Positions 62,301 to 64,000 of a stretch of DNA of 64,000 nt are shown in pieces. The position numbers and the translations under genes are program-made. Source of the stretch: Aphrocallistes beatrix (lineage: Eukaryota > Porifera > Hexactinellida > Sceptrulophora > Aphrocallistidae). The DNA lies in NCBI GenBank assembly GCA_963281255.1, contig OY725488.1:8095524-8159523 (forward strand). The letters run 5' to 3'. The notes beneath the pieces were generated by a model that was not told the DNA's origin, made no database searches, and saw nothing but the letters and a program-made list of their open reading frames with translations. Positions within the stretch are counted from its first letter, which is position 1. Each line of letters opens with the position of its first letter.

Positions 62301-64000
62301 ATTTTCATAAATGAAGACCTTCAGTCAATGACTTTCTTTGGAATATCAATCTCTCAAGATCTAAGTAAGTTAGATAATTTTGATTCAAACAAAATAATTG
62401 CCAAAAAGGTTATTCCTAAACAGTTATACAACCTACTCAAAAAGAATGAAGTTGATTTAGAAGAAGATTTTCACAATTGGGATCGCCATAAGATGCTTTC
62501 AATATTAGTGAATGTACTGGGTGTTCCATCTAATTCCTCAGATGCTCCTCCTGATCCAGATCCTAATTATGTACTGACTGTTGACAATGTTAAGAAAATA
62601 CTGGCCATTCATATGCGCTTTCGTTCTAACATTCCTGTTATCTTAATGGGAGACACTGGATGTGGTAAAACGCGGTTGATTCAATTCATGTGTAAACTTC
62701 AAGCGAGGAATCCTGATCTACACAACTTAGTTATTCTCAAGGTACATGGTGAAATCACAGAAAATGATATCAAAGACTCCTACAGAAATGCTTTAGAATT
62801 AGCTGAACGGAATTCTTTGAAAAATATCGATACCATTCTTTTCTTTGATGAAGCAAACACAAGCTACTCGATTGGATTGATAAAAGAGATTCTTTGTGAC
62901 AGAAGAGTTGATGGAGTGTCCATTCCAAATGGTTTACGACTACAGTTCGTAGTGGCTTGCAATCCTTATCAGAGACACTCAGACAAGATGTTAACCAAGC
63001 TCACTTCTGCTGGTCTCGGAATGCTAGCTTCCAATGATCAGGTGAGAGAACACTTCATGGATATCCCTCTGAGGGAGCTGGTATACAGGGTGCTTCCTCT
63101 CCCCAACAGCCTTCTGCCTCTGGTGTGGGATTTTGGAAACCTCACTCCTGAAATTGAAAAATCTTACATCTACAACATTGTTGTTACCAATCTGAAACAT
63201 TATACTTCTAAACAACTAGTATCATATAGTAGAGTTATTTCAGACACGTTATATCACTCCCAAATGTATATGAGAGAGAGGAGAGATGAATGTTCCTTCG
63301 TTAGTTTGCGAGATGTTGAGAGAACTGTTCGTGTTATGTTGTGGTTCTACCAATGGCTGCCAAATCTTCAGATCTCTAATATGACACTTGACCTAATAAC
63401 GTACAGTCTCATCTTAGCTTTAGCTGTGTGCTATCGAGCTAAACTGAGAGAGAGGAAGGAATTCGATGAATACGTAATATCTAATGTTGCACATCTTCGA
63501 AAACAGATAACTGAAATTTCCCTAATAACTAGAGAGATAGAAAAGTTTCAAGATGTTGTAGTCAGCATGATGAATATTGGAGAACACATTGCTATAAATA
63601 GATCACTGAAGGAGAACTTATTCATGATGTTCGTGTGCATTCAGTTGAAAATTCCTTTGTTCATCATTGGTAAACCTGGAACTTCCAAGTCATTAGCCAA
63701 GTATATCATCAGTCATTCGATGAATGGTGATCTCAACATTCACGGGAAGAAGGTTGCTGGTATTCAGTTCACAGAATGTTACATGGAATCTTATCAATGC
63801 AGTCAGCTGACTACTTCAGAAGAGATCAGGTCTCTATTCAGGAAGTGTACGACTATTCAAGCTCAGAATGATCCTTCTTGTGTGGCATGTGTCGTGTTAG
63901 ATGAAGTGGGACTAGCAGAAGATTCCCCAAACTTACCTCTGAAGATCCTGCACTCCCTCCTTGGAGATGGAATGGATTCAGAGGGTCAGGGACCAGGTGT
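56310..64000 (+). CDS. Copy C: 5' part of a third RNF213-like giant gene
   Basis: An ATG with A at -3 and G at +4 starts a frame that I follow to the window end (2,563 complete codons). An in-frame TAA at 56304 supports the start. Against copy B it is 10 codons shorter near the N-terminus and one codon shorter near 59003; apart from these only substitutions were noticed. It begins with its own CX4C...CX2C ribbon (C5, C10, C25, C28). Walker A GDTGCGKT is at 62649-62672 and the second loop GKPGTSKS and Walker B LDEVGLAED follow near 63670 and 63898. The last modules and the 3' exons lie outside. Segment 60086-61133 is identical to copy B. The unclosed right edge is the only reason that it is partial; nothing indicates a pseudogene. 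Confidence 0.92.
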   Translation, partial: MAQFCEDIKCKFYDTFPDGQNFPFCPFCTKPLVAEKPSLPEVTDPQPVDQHIGWKESFVHIDSLPNVVSNQFFAPIYNWGVAMRRKKSSTKFEDASVTFSTAVLMKHYLQSNGCISLRFKYSSIGEFKFERIEFKDLTQVNYEGNEFVLLEKTIKINKSVIAGLKHSEQLLIPYKYYFSDSEENLFLNEGDCFRNLVIDWFTFSGLKNIRKFEMIVLPEKLVNEEYFLKQIDIRLSIIFNIYVPGEKKLLHLPISNIKDEVQIILFSLFNGYYSKISRKEKKNFQIYDSTEQIHEISSYLVFIWLKNLMKTSLPFHSKFLLFFLTFEDELIQPHSTELFILLFQGVNDGFILSLINSRCDAFSDYISEIKSRPYLLHHAMQGISSKDFSQLVKFLPLYHFLFDSKENFSIAQSNNAFLDNAYWGLPSDVKFQYYDDVDISVIRDAMSIFHTTDPLLPYSIILLALRSDIFLDLLKIHSIPYLSFFSVSLYRVKTWSLIQQDCEFRELVFTTFLEKSEQTPGFMNEDEICQACDVIFRMLDVIKDSPVTLLDKLNLEQAKCTLHFLAKLLELFDEKHPTFLPLQHFHLAKSIIMNLKPAGTLLNIIRRCLSEDVLQPNYQSKCTLFDEVTNVWGALSCIPFPQTYDWISEISKQLSSRLSLQPLRSVLVTFIELCNQYNEMLPDDSIFRCFHNEILEKVKTSPTIVENQETTVEHIVQVSKEQFYLVADIIAAILASNSSKLNENPVKHILTLPWWSHVARFCKPDEFTESHPDAENIMELVRSTFSNLSLQYHMLTIKTKDLYIIINNQDNYFSMLQSMPEGDPHILKQLNRVFFNDSIQHRKMLRDTFIEFRALMHDLTKLLDSTNSQIRSQELLQFLDFDFENSSISTLSRISEDEKICIMPDWEHSEIINNSMFNLMLRTLQDLLKSQYFLSTYKQKVEELKEFEKSLKELHLLYIGVADTIRNTIKDLFNMKILISTVYTHFYIDNAIDSDLFDREIDHLVSAIEILDQQPCSNKEYKAESVRRAKLCFKLKQRRKLTETIIQVKNQFCLKGNFSEIDILKTLNDQEMELQSITEEMFNISNQIFQSNDLDQEILDSLLICVDLFLWASSILQTQTDLDNLRELALNSIDGSPFEVNRISSFYTLCKLFNPFTYELNEEIDQESFLYRLSKVHHNIKSREDIQNKLADICRDCAKEANIEFWKTLELKHTSIGGNTLSKLKLIMSDGNIILNVKKSSCSVEDIISVQITQDYKIKTYSLNELKEMQSETVLISPEMHQDSVGARFQHLLKLILSLSEIVLKFHKSGDVLFRNKKLAYSCDSTDILSEDITFLEEKYKNWINYFEQARQKCYFLNFFTSSQILTIQIGLERLERFPSKVIEKQAFYLLIILSEDLSEEEVRAAFNRVDGGSLSSGYSSSISSIGSVTSDETGLSARVDSKSSRFIDAPIPKQFDIQPNLDFMSLSDTELGETHTFYVSKSEMIKMYYDQHEYISLTKLEEIFRILSSRMVLKTRDFSLISGEPNLIFVANHLIMHSILSLYYPSKQLPYPHEVLICSEKTTVEEIEIFWRRSLNNASNAFIFCLASIEKLNYDVAVKSVSSLKGFVNSASSNKSEFRLVLICSEEHKHSSYMASALVRYERILTEIENLENLKAFVFKSISASTDYSSKESEHFPMKPASTVDQNRYYVRIVLSESQGNGKSLWITRLVEDLTKLKSKSEDPHLTPCTIVSLYESKGCEDKAVNKLLASPVSAGEYGRIYHFDIICSSDKQILSFLFKLLIMRTICDSSGRIYRCSKNNYYVIEANMSTLTPELMHFFDLFPVWKCLGPNEVLSYEKRNKRSKMKQITLHDTGEFESDAFQRVFTYLAKLESRANIDEYVYTKDPNLDQDCGDQLDLLLKYYDQDNPSWSEIKHFISFLNKQLIACEGNIYCQSFKLNKNWSGFKQFLVDCMVLMSKDFTTPSLRNSLQSPPPDAVAGYGIDENRKWGQKNYPNIFINEDLQSMTFFGISISQDLSKLDNFDSNKIIAKKVIPKQLYNLLKKNEVDLEEDFHNWDRHKMLSILVNVLGVPSNSSDAPPDPDPNYVLTVDNVKKILAIHMRFRSNIPVILMGDTGCGKTRLIQFMCKLQARNPDLHNLVILKVHGEITENDIKDSYRNALELAERNSLKNIDTILFFDEANTSYSIGLIKEILCDRRVDGVSIPNGLRLQFVVACNPYQRHSDKMLTKLTSAGLGMLASNDQVREHFMDIPLRELVYRVLPLPNSLLPLVWDFGNLTPEIEKSYIYNIVVTNLKHYTSKQLVSYSRVISDTLYHSQMYMRERRDECSFVSLRDVERTVRVMLWFYQWLPNLQISNMTLDLITYSLILALAVCYRAKLRERKEFDEYVISNVAHLRKQITEISLITREIEKFQDVVVSMMNIGEHIAINRSLKENLFMMFVCIQLKIPLFIIGKPGTSKSLAKYIISHSMNGDLNIHGKKVAGIQFTECYMESYQCSQLTTSEEIRSLFRKCTTIQAQNDPSCVACVVLDEVGLAEDSPNLPLKILHSLLGDGMDSEGQGPG

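Noticed and set aside
56310-64000. Copy C as a pseudogene because no closed reading frame is found
   Set aside because: The frame simply has no stop before the window edge; alignment to copy B shows only codon-sized length differences.
1-64000. Retroviral, LTR, LINE or Polinton-type sequences
   Set aside because: No reverse transcriptase, integrase, capsid or long direct terminal repeats were recognised; the repeats are small DNA elements.
1-64000. tRNA, rRNA or CRISPR features
   Set aside because: No cloverleaf, rRNA core or regularly spaced repeats with unique spacers were seen. The 47640-47830 repeat is degenerate and lacks such spacers.

Overview
This window looks like AT-rich nuclear DNA from an invertebrate animal. 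A sponge or cnidarian is my best guess, but the sequence does not settle it. The reasons are GT-AG introns that restore one long frame across 22 to 24 exons, many small terminal-inverted-repeat (TIR) elements and Helitron-like elements in the introns, and clear similarity to metazoan RNF213 (mysterin). I see no prokaryotic operon, rRNA, tRNA, CRISPR array, retrovirus or LTR element.

The main content is a head-to-tail array of three RNF213-like giant AAA+ genes, all on the + strand. Copy A (about 1-24578) is the 3' part of a gene that begins upstream: 22 exons, 203-24578, joining to 1,603 residues plus a stop. Copy B (29038-55549) is complete: one 9.6-kb first exon holding the zinc ribbon, stalk and AAA+ core, then 23 short exons, for a predicted 4,863 residues. 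Copy C (56310-64000) is the start of a third copy; its frame stays open to the window edge. Only about 760 bp lie between B's stop and C's start. A 4.5-kb gap between A and B carries one unrelated intronless gene, a DUF1295/steroid 5-alpha-reductase-like membrane protein (26639-27466).

The AAA+ machinery looks intact: two Walker A/Walker B sets with the RNF213-type GKPGTSKS loop and the NWALDPAKMNRG signature. In copies A and B I find neither the RING finger nor the RZ finger that give vertebrate RNF213 its ubiquitin-ligase activity, although the sequence on both sides of each finger aligns to human RNF213 from memory. These may be motor-only or differently acting paralogues. B and C share 1,048 bp with no difference inside otherwise diverged sequence, and A and B alternate between near-identical and fast-diverging exons. 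Both patterns suggest gene conversion with local diversification, as expected of an expanded immune-type gene family.

The introns and spacers are filled with DNA elements: two Helitron-like families (here H1 and H2) with an A|T target, pogo/Tigger-like, Tc1-like, hAT and foldback MITEs, and a four-level nest in the last intron of copy A. H2 copies carry perfect CRE (TGACGTCA) and AP-1 (TGASTCA) octamers/heptamers into the introns, a possible regulatory load.
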